Source: Corallium rubrum
Taxonomy: Eukaryota; Cnidaria; Anthozoa; Scleralcyonacea; Coralliidae
Length of the DNA stretch: 64,000 nt
Direction: 5' to 3'
Assembly: GCA_964035015.1 (NCBI GenBank)
Contig: OZ036014.1
Coordinates: 912,701-976,700, forward strand
The notes under the pieces are model-generated. The model saw only the letters and a program-made list of their open reading frames with translations, searched no databases and was not told where the DNA came from. Positions 10,540-20,827 of this stretch are shown here, piece after piece. The translations under genes and the position numbers were made by a program. Positions within the stretch are counted from its first letter, which is position 1. The number at the start of each line of letters is the position of its first letter.

Positions 10540-11450
10540 CGAAGATGTCTATGAAATTAATTGATTTAAACAGTATTTTATGCGTGTTGGGCAGTAACGA
10601 ATAATTTGTAACAAATTGCAGTAGCAAATTACTTTTGCATAATTTCTGTTACATCAAACTGCTTTATCTGTAAGGTAAGCAATTCGTATCAGGAAATGCC
10701 AAATATTATAAATAACCTTAAGATAGACACTGAAGTAACGCGACGATAATTTAATAAAGGATCGCCAGAGTGTTTTTATCAAGGTTTAAAATCACGAGGC
10801 GATAGCCGAGATTTTTTTTTTGATAAAACCCGAACGGCGAGTTTATCGAACGACTTCAAAAACGAAACATTTCGTAAATTTATCGACGTAAACATTTTGA
10901 AGATTGACCTTGCGTGAGCCGTAAAATCTAGCAAGAAATTTATCGAAAGCGGCAAGCGTGCCTCTGGCACATATGAAGATACTTTATATTAAACATTGAT
11001 TTCTTTTGTTACAACTTCGTTTTTGAATTAAAGTTACTATCTATTGCCAATTTGTCATATTTTGATTTATTTTTATGGAAAAGTAATTTGCCAAGCAATT
11101 CGCAACTGATTACTTTATAATTTTGAAATGTAATTCGTTACTTTAATAAAAGTTTTATTTACCGCCCTTATTTGTAATTATAAATTACTTTTCATGAGTT
11201 GGAATTAAATTTTTAATTTGTAATTCCTTAGTTAATTTATTGCCGTCATTTGTAATTATAAATTACTGGTTATGGGTACATAAAAAAACATTTGTAATTA
11301 ATTACAAAAAAGATAATTTTGTTTCAAATTCCTTTCTTGTCTTTTGACGTTGAAATCTCAGTAAAGTCATCTGTCTTGTGTTTGAACTATTGCAAAAATT
11401 ATGGCCCTCAGTTGTGGTTATTTTCAATGAATTAAAGACTTATTAACCAA
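10540..11450. other. intergenic, palindromic and AT-rich; no gene seen
   Basis: Contains an 'ACGAGGCGATAGCCGAG' centred foldback near 10770-10975 (TTTTTATCAAGG with TTTGATAAAACC) and a TAATT/AATTA-rich stretch (11040-11330). I see no exon with plausible splice signals and family similarity. Confidence 0.6.
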
Positions 11451-11454
11451 GTGC

Positions 11455-11830
11455 GAGGCGGGAAGGTATTTGCCTGAGATTTTCGTACCGAGGGCAAATA
11501 CTTTCCGAGGGCAAAACCGAGGGCAAATAGTTTACAGTACAGACCGAGCAAACGAGGTTAATAAGGAATTTATTATGTGGCTATTGGTTCATTTTATTTT
11601 TAAGCTTCGAGCGTTGTTTTCGTCTTCGGAGTATGCTGTTTACCTTTATACCTGTTGACTTTTTCGTGTTGCTTCTTGGCCTTCTTATTTACACCAGTTC
11701 GGCTTTTATTTGTCGTGTTTTTAGATAAACAGCTTTAAAGGAAACCAGCAGTGATGTTCCAACACATTTTATTGTTCAGAGTATTTGAATAAAGATGCCT
11801 ATTTCTCTTTTATTTATATTCAAATCAACT
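11455..11830. repeat. dispersed repeat, paired with 59075-59460
   Basis: Shares blocks in reverse orientation with 59075-59460, for example GGAAACCAGCAGTGATGTTC here against the complement of GGAACATTATTGCTGGTTTTC there, plus CACCAGTTCGGCTTT and GTCTTCGGAG. It is an uncharacterised interspersed repeat of about 380 bp. Confidence 0.65.
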
Positions 11831-12194
11831 CAGAAATGTTCCCGCCAAAACTTACAGGGCCGAGAAAAAAACATATTGACCGGTCGGTCAATATCGTAAA
11901 ATCCCCGACCTCTCAGGAACCAATCAGCGTGCGTCGTTTTGCGTACGGACCGGAAATCAAACCCAGCCATATAATAAAATGTACTTTACAGTCAAAATGG
12001 AAATACCTTTCCACCTCTGGTTCTGTGGTTTGTGTATTAAATTACTGTAGTTGCTACAGAAACATGAGAAAAATCTAGCGATAAAAGTCGCTTATTCTTG
12101 ATTTATATTTGTTGGTATCGATTTGGGAGAAACATTCGTTAAATTCCATGAAAGCTAAATTATACTTTTTATTCACATTTTTCAACAAAAATTT

Positions 12195-12780
12195 TCCCTC
12201 ACACTTCAGTAGTGACTCATAAAAGAACTGTACACACTTGAGAGTTTACGAGAATTTGAAAGTACTTATGTACACCAATTCACGTAAACTTTCAAATTCT
12301 CCCAACTTTACTCTTGTGTTTGCATTAGGCTATATACACAGGTGAGCATGCCTCTGTTGAAAAACCTTCACTCGAAACAGAGTGTCAATCACTTGTTTAA
12401 AAATGCTGTACAGTGTATACAGTATAAGAACAAAAAACAACCATGATTAACAGACTTTAGTATAAATACACAGGTGATTATAGAAAATCACGTGTGCTGA
12501 TTGGTTGAGCTACTTCGGATTAATTCCCGATAATCACCTACAGTGTTCATTCAATATGGCCACCAGCCAATTTGCCAATACGACAGATGAGGAAATTAAC
12601 AATTTTAAAGAAAATGTTGTTCCTAAAAGTACAAAAATGTGTATTTACAGTCTTTATACTAAAGCAATTATTTGCCTCGTGCTCTGCAGTGAACATTGGT
12701 GAATAATAACCTCAACTTCATCTGTTATTATTCACCAATATTCACCTCGCCTTCAGTGAAGAATTGTTACATAATACAGT
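12195..12780. repeat. palindromic repeats
   Basis: Three short foldbacks: 12225-12305 (GAGAATTTGAAAGT-type arms), 12468-12545 (AGGTGATTATAGAAAATCAC against GATAATCACCT) and 12691-12750 (GGTGAATAATAAC against GTTATTATTCACC). No gene is seen between 11830 and 13000. Confidence 0.6.
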
Positions 12781-13061
12781 ATTATAAATAGTTAATCATG
12801 CAAAATATAGAGATGGTGTTTGTGTTTAAAAATTGATGGTTGAAGAAAGTACAATCAACAGGAAAAATCACATTGTTTTTAAGAGGCCCCAGCAGTCCTT
12901 CACAAGACTTTAGTCCTCATGTTTATGTTTGGCATTTTTTGACAAACAGCCTTCAAAACGATGGTCTCATAGTCTGATCAATTTCTCAGATGTAAAATGT
13001 CATGGAGTCCTTAATATATCCATAGTCAAATAGACCACTTTCATAATGGCCAACACTTTAA

Positions 13062-13555
13062 AGGACAATGGCAATAAAAAATACATTTGTCTCATTTGAA
13101 AGAACTCGTCAAATTGTATAAGAAGACCTTTTACAATTTTTTCGTATCTGTTTTGGTTTTGGAAATATTTTGACCAAAGCATGCTGTCTGCCATCTTGTT
13201 GTAATATTGGGTCTAATTAACTAGGAAATTGGTGACATCACAAGCAGGGTAAACCTGATGAAACTACACCGTGGGTGACCAGATTTCCACAGAAGGCTTT
13301 TTAAATGTTGTGGGTCAATTTAAAATGGAAATAGCACAACAAAAAATCGAGTTTTTAGCTCATAATGTCATAAGGTCAGCAAGATAAAAATTTCACTTTA
13401 CCCTGGTTATGTCATCACATGCATAATTTTGCATATCAAAAATAATTCCAAGATGGTGGACAGCACGCTGTCTTTGTTGTAAAAGGTCTTCTTATACCAA
13501 TGATTTGACAAGTTCTTTCAAATGAGACAAACTTAATTTTTACTGCCAATGTCCT
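13062..13555. mobile_element. TTAA-flanked foldback MITE
   Basis: TTAA at 13058-13061 and 13556-13559. The ends read AGGACAATGGCAATAAAAAA and TGCCAATGTCCT. Subterminal 'TCATTTGAAAGAACT' and its complement match the elements at 7498 and 44789. It lies inside a wider nested foldback (about 13015-13720, AGACCACTTTCATAATG against TTATGAAAGTAGTCT). Confidence 0.85.
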
Positions 13556-13562
13556 TTAAATA

Positions 13563-14240
13563 TTCTTTTATGTGCATCTAAACAAGTCTTTCAGATCTCA
13601 TTACGAAGATTCTTTTGAATTGCAGACACACAAACGAGGAGAGAAAGGCTAAGTTCATATTAAGATGCACATAAAAGAATATTCAAATAACACCCTATTA
13701 TGAAAGTAGTCTATGGTCTGGAAACTCAGTAAGTCTTTGTTCTATCTTTCTACATGTTTATGTAAACTTGTGCAGTCAGATCATTGTACATTTGGAATAA
13801 TAAAGCAAGTACAATCCAATAGCAGTGTCTGGGTTCAATCACTCAACTCTGTTATTAAAATTCTTGGTTATATTGGTGCACAATCTTTATCCTATGGGAA
13901 TTTAAATCTATTATTCAAATATTCCGTATTGTTTTACCACCCCACCGACCACATGAGTGAAAACGATCCATAGGAATAAGTTTTGTGCACTGCAAGGACT
14001 GTCTCAATACAAAAACCGCAACTCAGACATTCAAAAATGGCCACTGAATTAGAATTTTTTTATGTGCATATAAATTATCCCTTATGATCTCATTTTAAGG
14101 TAGAAATGCTTTTGAATTTCCCACAGGAAAATGAGTTCATAAGGACTAATTTATATGTATATAAAAGAATTCTGTTTTTGAATGAGGGCGTCTATAGATG
14201 CTTTGAAGTTTGCTGAGTTTCCAAACCATATCATGGTTGA
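13563..14240. repeat. palindromic repeats downstream of torsin
   Basis: Two related foldbacks (13563-13690 and about 14058-14168), each with arms like TTTTATGTGCATCTAA or TTTATGTGCATATAAATT. A fragment at 14200-14240 (GCTGAGTTTCCAAACCATAT) also occurs in the foldback at 47585-47895. This is probably the 3' UTR and flank of the minus-strand torsin gene. Confidence 0.6.
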
Positions 14241-14336
14241 CTATGGTATATACCTCCCCTCCCTGAAATCTCAATTTGAACAGGTCCTTCATAAGCTGAA
14301 GCTCTGAGGCACCTGAAAAACATTGATTTAGATTTC

Positions 14337-15329
14337 TTAACCTATCACAAAATCCACTTTGCTTGACACCTTTTTGCATCCAGATCTTGAGAACACTTTG
14401 CCATCCTCAGGATCATACTGTAGTTCCTTTGCAACTTGATTAACAACATCTTCAGAATAAGGCTTTTTCTTGGCTGTCAAGTCTGCTATTATACACTGCT
14501 TTATATGCCGTCTTTCGAGTGGAAGGAAGGGCACAAAGTAGTCGATTAGGTTATGCAAGATTAACTGACTATGCCAAAGTCCACCAGCAGTGTTGAAGAC
14601 ACCTTTATTAATCACATCATCCATTCTCTTGATGGTCAAATCTTCCCTCTTCTTTCCTTCTCGCCAATGGTTGAACACCTCTTGATTGATGGTTTTTCCA
14701 CCAGTATTGCTCAAAAAGATAAAAATACTTTTTCGATAGTTGACATGATCAACCTCATGGTGGTAATCCAAAAATGGCTTAAGTGTGTCCATTAGCCCGT
14801 GTGGGATTTTATCAACTTCATCAAAGATGAACAATGACCGCGAGCAAGCTTCCACTGCTGTTGTGACGAGCTTTTTAAGACGCTTCCTGTAATCGTCGAT
14901 TTTGTCTGTATGAGGAAAATCATGCGTAGCTATGACCTGAAGGGTGTATTTACTATCCATGCCTTTTTTGTAAAGATTATTTGCAATTATTCTGCTGACA
15001 TGGTTTTTCCCAGATCCAGTCCAACCATGGAATGATAGCACCAAAGCTTTGTGTGGATTGGGGTTAGTTAGATGGCCTTTAATCGCTTTGTAAACGACTT
15101 CACTGGCCAAATGCTGGCCAAATAGTTTGCTCCCCAAGTCTGCTTTCAATCCAGATAAGTTTGAGTGAATCCAACGGTCTGAACAGCATTCTTTAAAACG
15201 ACAGTAGAGAGGACGAGCGACCAGTGCCCCTAAAAAACCGCTTCCCGCGATAACACCAGGAACCACCCATGCAAAGGTTCTACTACAGCAAAAGAGAAGA
15301 GCGAAGAATATTCTTAAAATACCAGTCAT
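14337..15329 (-). CDS. torsin-family AAA+ ATPase (complete, intronless)
   Basis: A single exon of 330 codons, close to the usual torsin length. It begins with a hydrophobic signal sequence (MTGILRIFFALLFCCSRTFA), as expected for an ER/nuclear-envelope lumenal protein. It has the torsin-type Walker A GWTGSGKN near residue 103, Walker B IFDEVDK near 168, the LDYHHEV region, sensor 1 FIFLSNTGG near 206, and HWREGKKREDL. The C-terminal GCKKV holds the redox-sensitive sensor-2 cysteine. Torsins need a lumenal activator (LAP1 or LULL1) that supplies the arginine finger. A gene for such a partner starts 2.9 kb away on the opposite strand. The start ATG is the first of the frame and is followed directly by the signal peptide. 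Vertebrate torsin genes have several introns, so an intact single exon is notable and suggests either ancestral loss or a retrocopy. Which torsin paralogue it is cannot be decided. Confidence 0.97.
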   Translation of the reverse strand: MTGILRIFFALLFCCSRTFAWVVPGVIAGSGFLGALVARPLYCRFKECCSDRWIHSNLSGLKADLGSKLFGQHLASEVVYKAIKGHLTNPNPHKALVLSFHGWTGSGKNHVSRIIANNLYKKGMDSKYTLQVIATHDFPHTDKIDDYRKRLKKLVTTAVEACSRSLFIFDEVDKIPHGLMDTLKPFLDYHHEVDHVNYRKSIFIFLSNTGGKTINQEVFNHWREGKKREDLTIKRMDDVINKGVFNTAGGLWHSQLILHNLIDYFVPFLPLERRHIKQCIIADLTAKKKPYSEDVVNQVAKELQYDPEDGKVFSRSGCKKVSSKVDFVIG

Positions 15330-16031
15330 ATTGGGCTATCTTTTCATCTGTTTTAGCTCTAAAAACGAAACTAGTGTCCACCAGGCAAGCTTCCAACCCT
15401 GCTTCCAACCTTCCACACATTCTCTGAATTCGGATTACCGCAAAAGGACTGGTGCTAGACATCTAGACCGGAAGTAGTGACCGGAACCGGAAAACTGCCC
15501 TAAAGCAAGCTGGCTAAAACGTATACACGAGAAGTATATTTCAAAATGGCGGCTGAGTTTGCAGATCAGTGATTTCTTTGTTGTCAGTTGATAGTTTTTT
15601 TTTGTTTTTTTTTGTTTTTGTCTTCTGTGAATCTGGCATACTGACACAATTTTTTTTAGGTTTTAGGTGCTTTTCGCGCGCAACTAATTAAGAATCTTTG
15701 GCGCACAGAACTCGTGAAATTCGCTCAAGGAATCAGGCTGTTTATAACCATGCAAACTCGTTTTTAGTCAAAAGAGTTATTTCTGGCATCTTTAAATATA
15801 GAGTTGGTTTAAAACTTTATACCCTTGTAGAGTCTCACAAAGCAACAAAATGAACAAATATACGGCGGCATGATGGCGCGGCAACACAAACGTGGGCTCT
15901 GGGAACGAGAATGGGCACAAGTGCAGTATAGGGACTGTAATTCACCTATAATGTTAGGAATTTAGGTTAAGTGTTCCGATCCGATAAGGCATTGACTCAG
16001 CGCAAGGATTTGGTCACTGATCTCTATCAAT
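15330..16031. promoter_or_regulatory. torsin 5' region with ETS- and YY1-like motifs
   Basis: ACCGGAAGT at 15467-15475 and a second CCGGAA nearby match ETS cores. AAAATGGCGGC at 15543-15553 matches the YY1 consensus. Both motif types are common in TATA-less housekeeping promoters. No expression data are available, so the promoter role is inferred from position. Confidence 0.5.
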
Positions 16032-16039
16032 CTTGAAAC

Positions 16040-17954
16040 CAGTGCTTCCACTCGGCTAAAGCAAAATTTCCTTTTTTTATCCTTCTTTTTAGCAAAATTT
16101 CCTTCCCAAAATCTGAAATTTCCTTCCAATTTTCCCTCCAAAATCTCTTATAAATCCTTCTTTTTAATGATTAAAATTTGGATCGTACACTTCACCAGTT
16201 TGCTTTCGAGTACACGCAAAGCTCGCAATGAGAAAATACGAAGGTGGTCCGAATATTTCCGACGCTTTCCGATGTCTAGAAAGCGAGTTATTTTCGTATC
16301 TGGGCAAGCGCAGATGCAAAGACAAATTAGAGAACAGCCATTTTCAGTTTTTAAATGTGAAATTCTACTGAACTAACAATTCGCAATTACATTCCCAAAC
16401 TATATAACTAATAAAGATAAGCTTCAAGTTTGCAAAAATTTTACAAACTCTTTTAGTCAAATTAGTCCTTTGGAAACTAGAATAATTCTCAGGTTTGAAA
16501 CATAATATCATGATGAATGCACGCTTTGTACCGGTTTGCAGTTGCAAGTGAGGTGGAACTGGATCCCCATCATCAACCTCATCTTCTGATGAGGTTTGAT
16601 TCTGGACTCGAGTCAATCTTTGCATGAGTTATATGCCAAGGGTGCATTCCATGTTTGCTAACGCAATGCCGGATATCTCCGGCGTGGACTTGTTTCTTTT
16701 GGCATATTATTTTCTTATTATTTTGCGTATTATTACTTATTATTTTCAAATGTGCATGGCGTACCAAAAGGTCCGATAAAAAAATAATTGGTAGTCTTGG
16801 CGTAAAGCTCCGAGCCTCGTTGCCAATCTCCGGCGTGAGATTGCACGGAATGCACCTGGTTTATATGCTAGAAAATAGAAATTGCAGACATTGAGCCTGC
16901 GCTATTTGTGTAGCAGTCTTCCGCTAACCCCATTTAACGCCACGCATCCACCCGATCCCAGTCGATGCTCACGTTGTAACCAGTAAACTACTGCCATTGT
17001 AAAGCATTGTATGCAGTAAGTTACTGGAAATTGTTTAATAAAGAGGTTTTTAATGAAACCCTTCCCCCCTGAACCCCCTAACCCTAACCCTCAAAAATGT
17101 GAAATTCCCGGGGGTAACCCTAACCCTAACTTGAGAAGTGTCGGGGGGGTTTCTCATACCACCTTCCCCCCCGTCCGACCACCCTAGTAGTGTTTTTAAT
17201 TTATGGTCAACAGTTCTTGACAAAGATTGTGGGATGCGCAGTGAGTTAAATCCGTTAATTCGCGCATCTTACAATTTCCAGTAACTTACTGCATACAATG
17301 CTTTACAATTACAGTAGTTTACTGGTTACAACGTGAGCAACGGGTGCCGATCCGCACGTTGTATCTAATAAACTACTAGACATTATATACACATTGTATC
17401 CAGCAAGTTACTGGAAACTGTTTAATTCTAAGATGCGCCAATTAACGGATTAAAACTCACTGCGCGTCCCACAATCTTTGTCAAGAACTGTTGACCATAA
17501 ATTACAAACACTATTAGGGTGGTCCGCGGGGGAGGAGGAGGAATAACCCCCCCCCCCAACACTTTTCAAGTTAGGGTTAGGGTCACCCCCGGGAAATTCA
17601 CATTTTCGAGATTAGGGTTAGGGGGTTCGGGGGGGGGGAAGGGTTTCATTAATAACCTCTTTATTAAACAATTTCCAGTAACTTATTGGATACAATGTGT
17701 ATATAATGTCTAGTAGTTTATTAGCTACTCGTGTTTTTAATTTATACACGTTTTTGAACCCGAAAGTAAAAAATAAGCAGTTTCATCAACTTCTAATTAC
17801 TGAAAAAATTCGAATTTCAAAATTTCCTTCCATTTTCCTTCCATATGAACAAATTTCCTTCCAATTTCCTTCCAAATTTTATTTCCTTTTTTTTTTCCTT
17901 CCAAATGCCAAAATTTCCTTTTGGAAGGAAATTTCCTTCCAAGTGGAAGCACTG
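16040..17954. mobile_element. hAT-like insertion splitting the torsin/LAP1 intergenic region
   Basis: Starts CAGTGCTTCCAC and ends GTGGAAGCACTG, flanked by a perfect 8-bp duplication CTTGAAAC (16032-16039 and 17955-17962). Both ends carry TTCCTTCCAAATTTCC-like purine/pyrimidine runs. Termini and duplication length fit hAT. No transposase frame is visible in 1.9 kb, so it is non-autonomous or decayed, and it contains the foldback at 16977-17730. Confidence 0.92.
16977..17730. repeat. foldback with internal telomere-like TTAGGG repeats
   Basis: The left arm (TTACTGGAAATTGTTTAATA, AGGTTTTTAATGAAACCC, CTAACCCTAACCCT) is complementary to the right arm (TTAGGGTTAGGG, GGGTTTCATTAATAACCT, CAATTTCCAGTAACTT). 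Short runs of the telomeric hexamer occur near 17085, 17115, 17572 and 17612. The outermost blocks near 16977 and 17330 (ACTACTGCCATTGTAAAGCA and its complement) form a further inverted pair. Confidence 0.8.
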
Positions 17955-17962
17955 CTTGAAAC

Positions 17963-18191
17963 CTACTTTTCTGTATACTATTTAGTCAAACGCCTAAACC
18001 GGAAGCACAGATGCCGGAAGTCGTATCTCGTACCCAACCTCTATTTTATCATTTTCTGCGAAACTGAAAGTAAAAAGAAACCATGCAGGAACCACTTGTG
18101 GTTTACATGTAAAGGTCCTTATATTGTTAAAGTTTATCGTCATTTTGTTCGTGGAAAAGGCTAAAACGTGTACAAGGCATTGTTCAAGATA
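17963..18191 (+). promoter_or_regulatory. LAP1-like gene 5' region with ETS-like motifs
   Basis: The 229 bp between the hAT-like element and the start codon hold ACCGGAAGC near 17998 and CCGGAAGTC near 18014. The same core appears upstream of the torsin gene. Function is inferred from position and the shared motif only. Confidence 0.45.
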
Positions 18192-19256
18192 ATGCCTCCA
18201 AAAAGAAAAGCAAAGAAAGCGCAGAAGCCAAAGCAAGAAAATGCCACTGAACAAGACCTTGGACTAAACAGCCAAGCCAAAGAGAACGACCACAAAGATG
18301 ACGATAAATGTGGAACAAGATCATCTGATGATAACCCTTCCGACCCGGAGCTAGATTCTTCTGAGGACAGCCAGGATACTGATGAGCCCAAAAGTACTTC
18401 AAAAAATCAACAAGATTTTCAAGAATGTGTAAGTCCCCCAAATGTGTCGGTTCCCCAAGAAAGTCCACCAAACTCCAGAAAAGCTAGACAAGCTTCCAAG
18501 AAAAATCCACCAGTCTTGGCTGTTTATTTTATAATATGCATGGCTGTGGTAGTTTTTGCTGTAATTTATACTACATTTCTAGGACTCTCGCATGTCACAG
18601 TAATGCATATTGATGATGTAAAGTTGGGTATAAATAAGCTTTTTCACGACTTCAAGAATCAGTCACCAAGGTCTGAAAAAGTATTAAGAAATCGTGTTTT
18701 GCCTTATCTTAACCATACAACATCACCACAGCCATTTGTTTTGATGGTTGTTGCAATGCAAGAGGATCGTAAAGCTGCTCGGTGTTTTGCTTCTAGAGTT
18801 GGAAAGCTCATTGTATCCAAACCAGTTTTTATCGATGGTTCTCAGTATTCGGATGTTAAATCTGAGCAAGCTAAGCAAGAAATTGATGTCAAACTGCGAG
18901 AAGCATTTCAGGAAGATCATTTTCCAACTGCAGCTATCATTCACAACCTGCAGTCAGTTCCTTATGGTACAACAGGTCTGTTTTATGCTTACTGCGACCA
19001 TGATAACCCTCGTTACAAAGAAGCTACTATTATCTTTACAGTTATACTGCCTCAAAGTTATTCATTGTTGTCATCAGCTAGCAATGATGAGGTCAAAAGA
19101 GAGGGAGTTGTTCAAACATATTTATTAAAAGACAGTCAGTGGGCAAAAGATGAGAAGTTCGATGAAAGTTTTATGGGGGCTTTGCTCAGTCGAATTACTG
19201 ACACTGTTATTGTTGTGAGTGGAGAAAGCAAGGAGTCATTGGAAATGTTATGTTAA
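18192..19256 (+). CDS. LAP1/LULL1 (TOR1AIP)-type torsin activator (complete, intronless)
   Basis: A single exon of 354 codons. The ATG at 18192 is chosen because the in-frame triplet 24 bp upstream is GTG, not a usual animal start. The basic N-terminus (MPPKRKAKKAQKPK) and an acidic Ser-rich cytoplasmic or nucleoplasmic region (residues about 16-100) lead to one transmembrane segment (VLAVYFIICMAVVVFAVIYT, residues about 107-128). The lumenal domain follows. It has the family block FYAYCDHDNPRYKEATIIFT near residue 262 and a C-terminal LLSRITDTVIVV, whose Arg aligns with the arginine finger of human LAP1. LAP1 (inner nuclear membrane) and LULL1 (ER) activate torsin ATPases by completing the active site. 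The gene lies head to head with a torsin gene. Human TOR1AIP genes are multi-exon, so the lack of introns is unusual. LAP1 versus LULL1 cannot be assigned; one gene may serve both roles. An ATTAAA about 5 bp past the stop could be a polyadenylation signal. Confidence 0.92.
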   Translation: MPPKRKAKKAQKPKQENATEQDLGLNSQAKENDHKDDDKCGTRSSDDNPSDPELDSSEDSQDTDEPKSTSKNQQDFQECVSPPNVSVPQESPPNSRKARQASKKNPPVLAVYFIICMAVVVFAVIYTTFLGLSHVTVMHIDDVKLGINKLFHDFKNQSPRSEKVLRNRVLPYLNHTTSPQPFVLMVVAMQEDRKAARCFASRVGKLIVSKPVFIDGSQYSDVKSEQAKQEIDVKLREAFQEDHFPTAAIIHNLQSVPYGTTGLFYAYCDHDNPRYKEATIIFTVILPQSYSLLSSASNDEVKREGVVQTYLLKDSQWAKDEKFDESFMGALLSRITDTVIVVSGESKESLEMLC

Positions 19257-20520
19257 GAGCATTAAATGAACTGTAATTATAGTATATTCAACAGAGACAA
19301 GCTGTAATACATGCAGTTGTTTGGATTGGCATGAAATTACTCAAGATTTAACTACAAGTTTTACTTTGAGTTTAAGTAGTGTAACTATAAAAAGTGTAGT
19401 GCAGTACTAGTACCAAGGAACTCAACTTGTAGTCACAGCCATTGTAACAAATCTGTTTTTTAGTTGTCAACAATGATGTCAACTGTGGCTTTCTCATATC
19501 AGCAATTTACAGTGAAATTAACTAAATCTCTTGTGCATATTTGATATATTGATCATCCAATGGTTATACTCTTCCATGCTCATAGGGATAATGAGGGCAT
19601 GCAAAGGATCGATGGGGTAAAAGGGAGGAATAAACCATTTTAAAAATTGATTTATAAACACCTCACAAGTTTAAAATTGTTTTCAGAACATTTATTTTAC
19701 TTGTATATCAAATTATAAAAATGAGGAAAAAAATTTATTTGCTCAAATGGAATAGCCAAAGCCATGGTTGAAACACTAAAAAACTCTTGCATTATTACCA
19801 CCCTCTAACATAAGTATTTTTCTCAACTGACTCTTGTGTTTGTATCAAGCTATATAAACATGGATGACCTTTTTTTTAAGTATTCTATAGTATGTAGTAA
19901 GAGCATCAAAAAAAATTTTCCTGAAAAAGGAAGTGTTTTTTTTTATCAAATAATGAAAAAAAGATGTAAAAAGTAGAGTGCATGGTAGGTGGTGTTTTAG
20001 ATATGACAAAGCAAAAAGATGGTAGGTAAATCAACAAGATTTTTTTGAACAAAATACTGATGTTTCGAGTTGAGCCTGTTAGACTGAAATTAAAATAATA
20101 TTGACATTTTACCACCATTTCGCTTTGCCAGAAAAAAAGATATACGCATTCTGTTTTCAACTTCTATCACAAAAAAAGATTTAAAATTTCAGTTTTCCTT
20201 TTAAAATGTGATTGGCTGTTATTTAATTAACTTAATTAATTTCCTAGTTAATATGTCTAGAAATTGTACAAAGTAAAGTAAAGTACGTCATCATTTGGCA
20301 ATAATTAACCAAAACACGGACAGTCCCGCAATTTCCCGCAATCCGCTTTATACTAATTATTTAATTTTAAGCCGATATATATATTTTATTTTATATATAT
20401 AATTATAGAGTGACTATATGTCAGTCCGACGAGGGCAATAATTCTCGTAGGTCATTCGTGGGTTGACGTCGAACAAAGCGACTCTGTGATTGGTCGTAAA
20501 TTAATTCGTCTCAATGTCGT
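19257..20520. other. 3' flank of the LAP1-like gene; intergenic
   Basis: AT-rich, with no exon recognised. A stretch at 19960-20130 (GTGCATGGTAGGTGG, CAAAATACTGATGTTTCGAG, ACCACCATTTCGCTTTGCC) resembles 48980-49110 and 25600-25690, so it is a diverged dispersed repeat related to the 'GAAACATCAGTATT' family. Confidence 0.55.
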
Positions 20521-20827
20521 TCTAAACTCGCATTGTCATCGGGACTTGTCGCCTTGCAACCCGAAGCCAACCAACACAAACACAGTCAGCCAGACAACAT
20601 TTTCGATCCCTATTTTTTTTTAAAACATCGGTAATTTCCTGGAGCCCTGGCGTTCTGTTTTATATCCGTTTTCACTCAAGTGAGTTGAATGTCGGTTGCT
20701 GGGAGCTGTTGACGATCGTTCAGAAGTGGTGGTTGTCATCGTAGCGGCTTGAATGTGTGGGAGTTGCAGCTGTGAACACGGTATGGAACTCAACCTTGAA
20801 ATGGCGAGAGGGCACAGTCCGACCAAC
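20521..20827 (+). promoter_or_regulatory. RALGPS 5' non-coding exon and probable promoter
   Basis: GTAAGT at 20828 gives a strong donor, and the next exon begins after TTTTTCAG at 21410. An ATG at 20753 opens a short frame (MCGSCSCEHGMELNLEMARG and five more codons). After splicing it ends at a TAA a few bases before the main start, so this exon is leader sequence with an upstream ORF. The exact transcription start is unknown. Confidence 0.6.
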
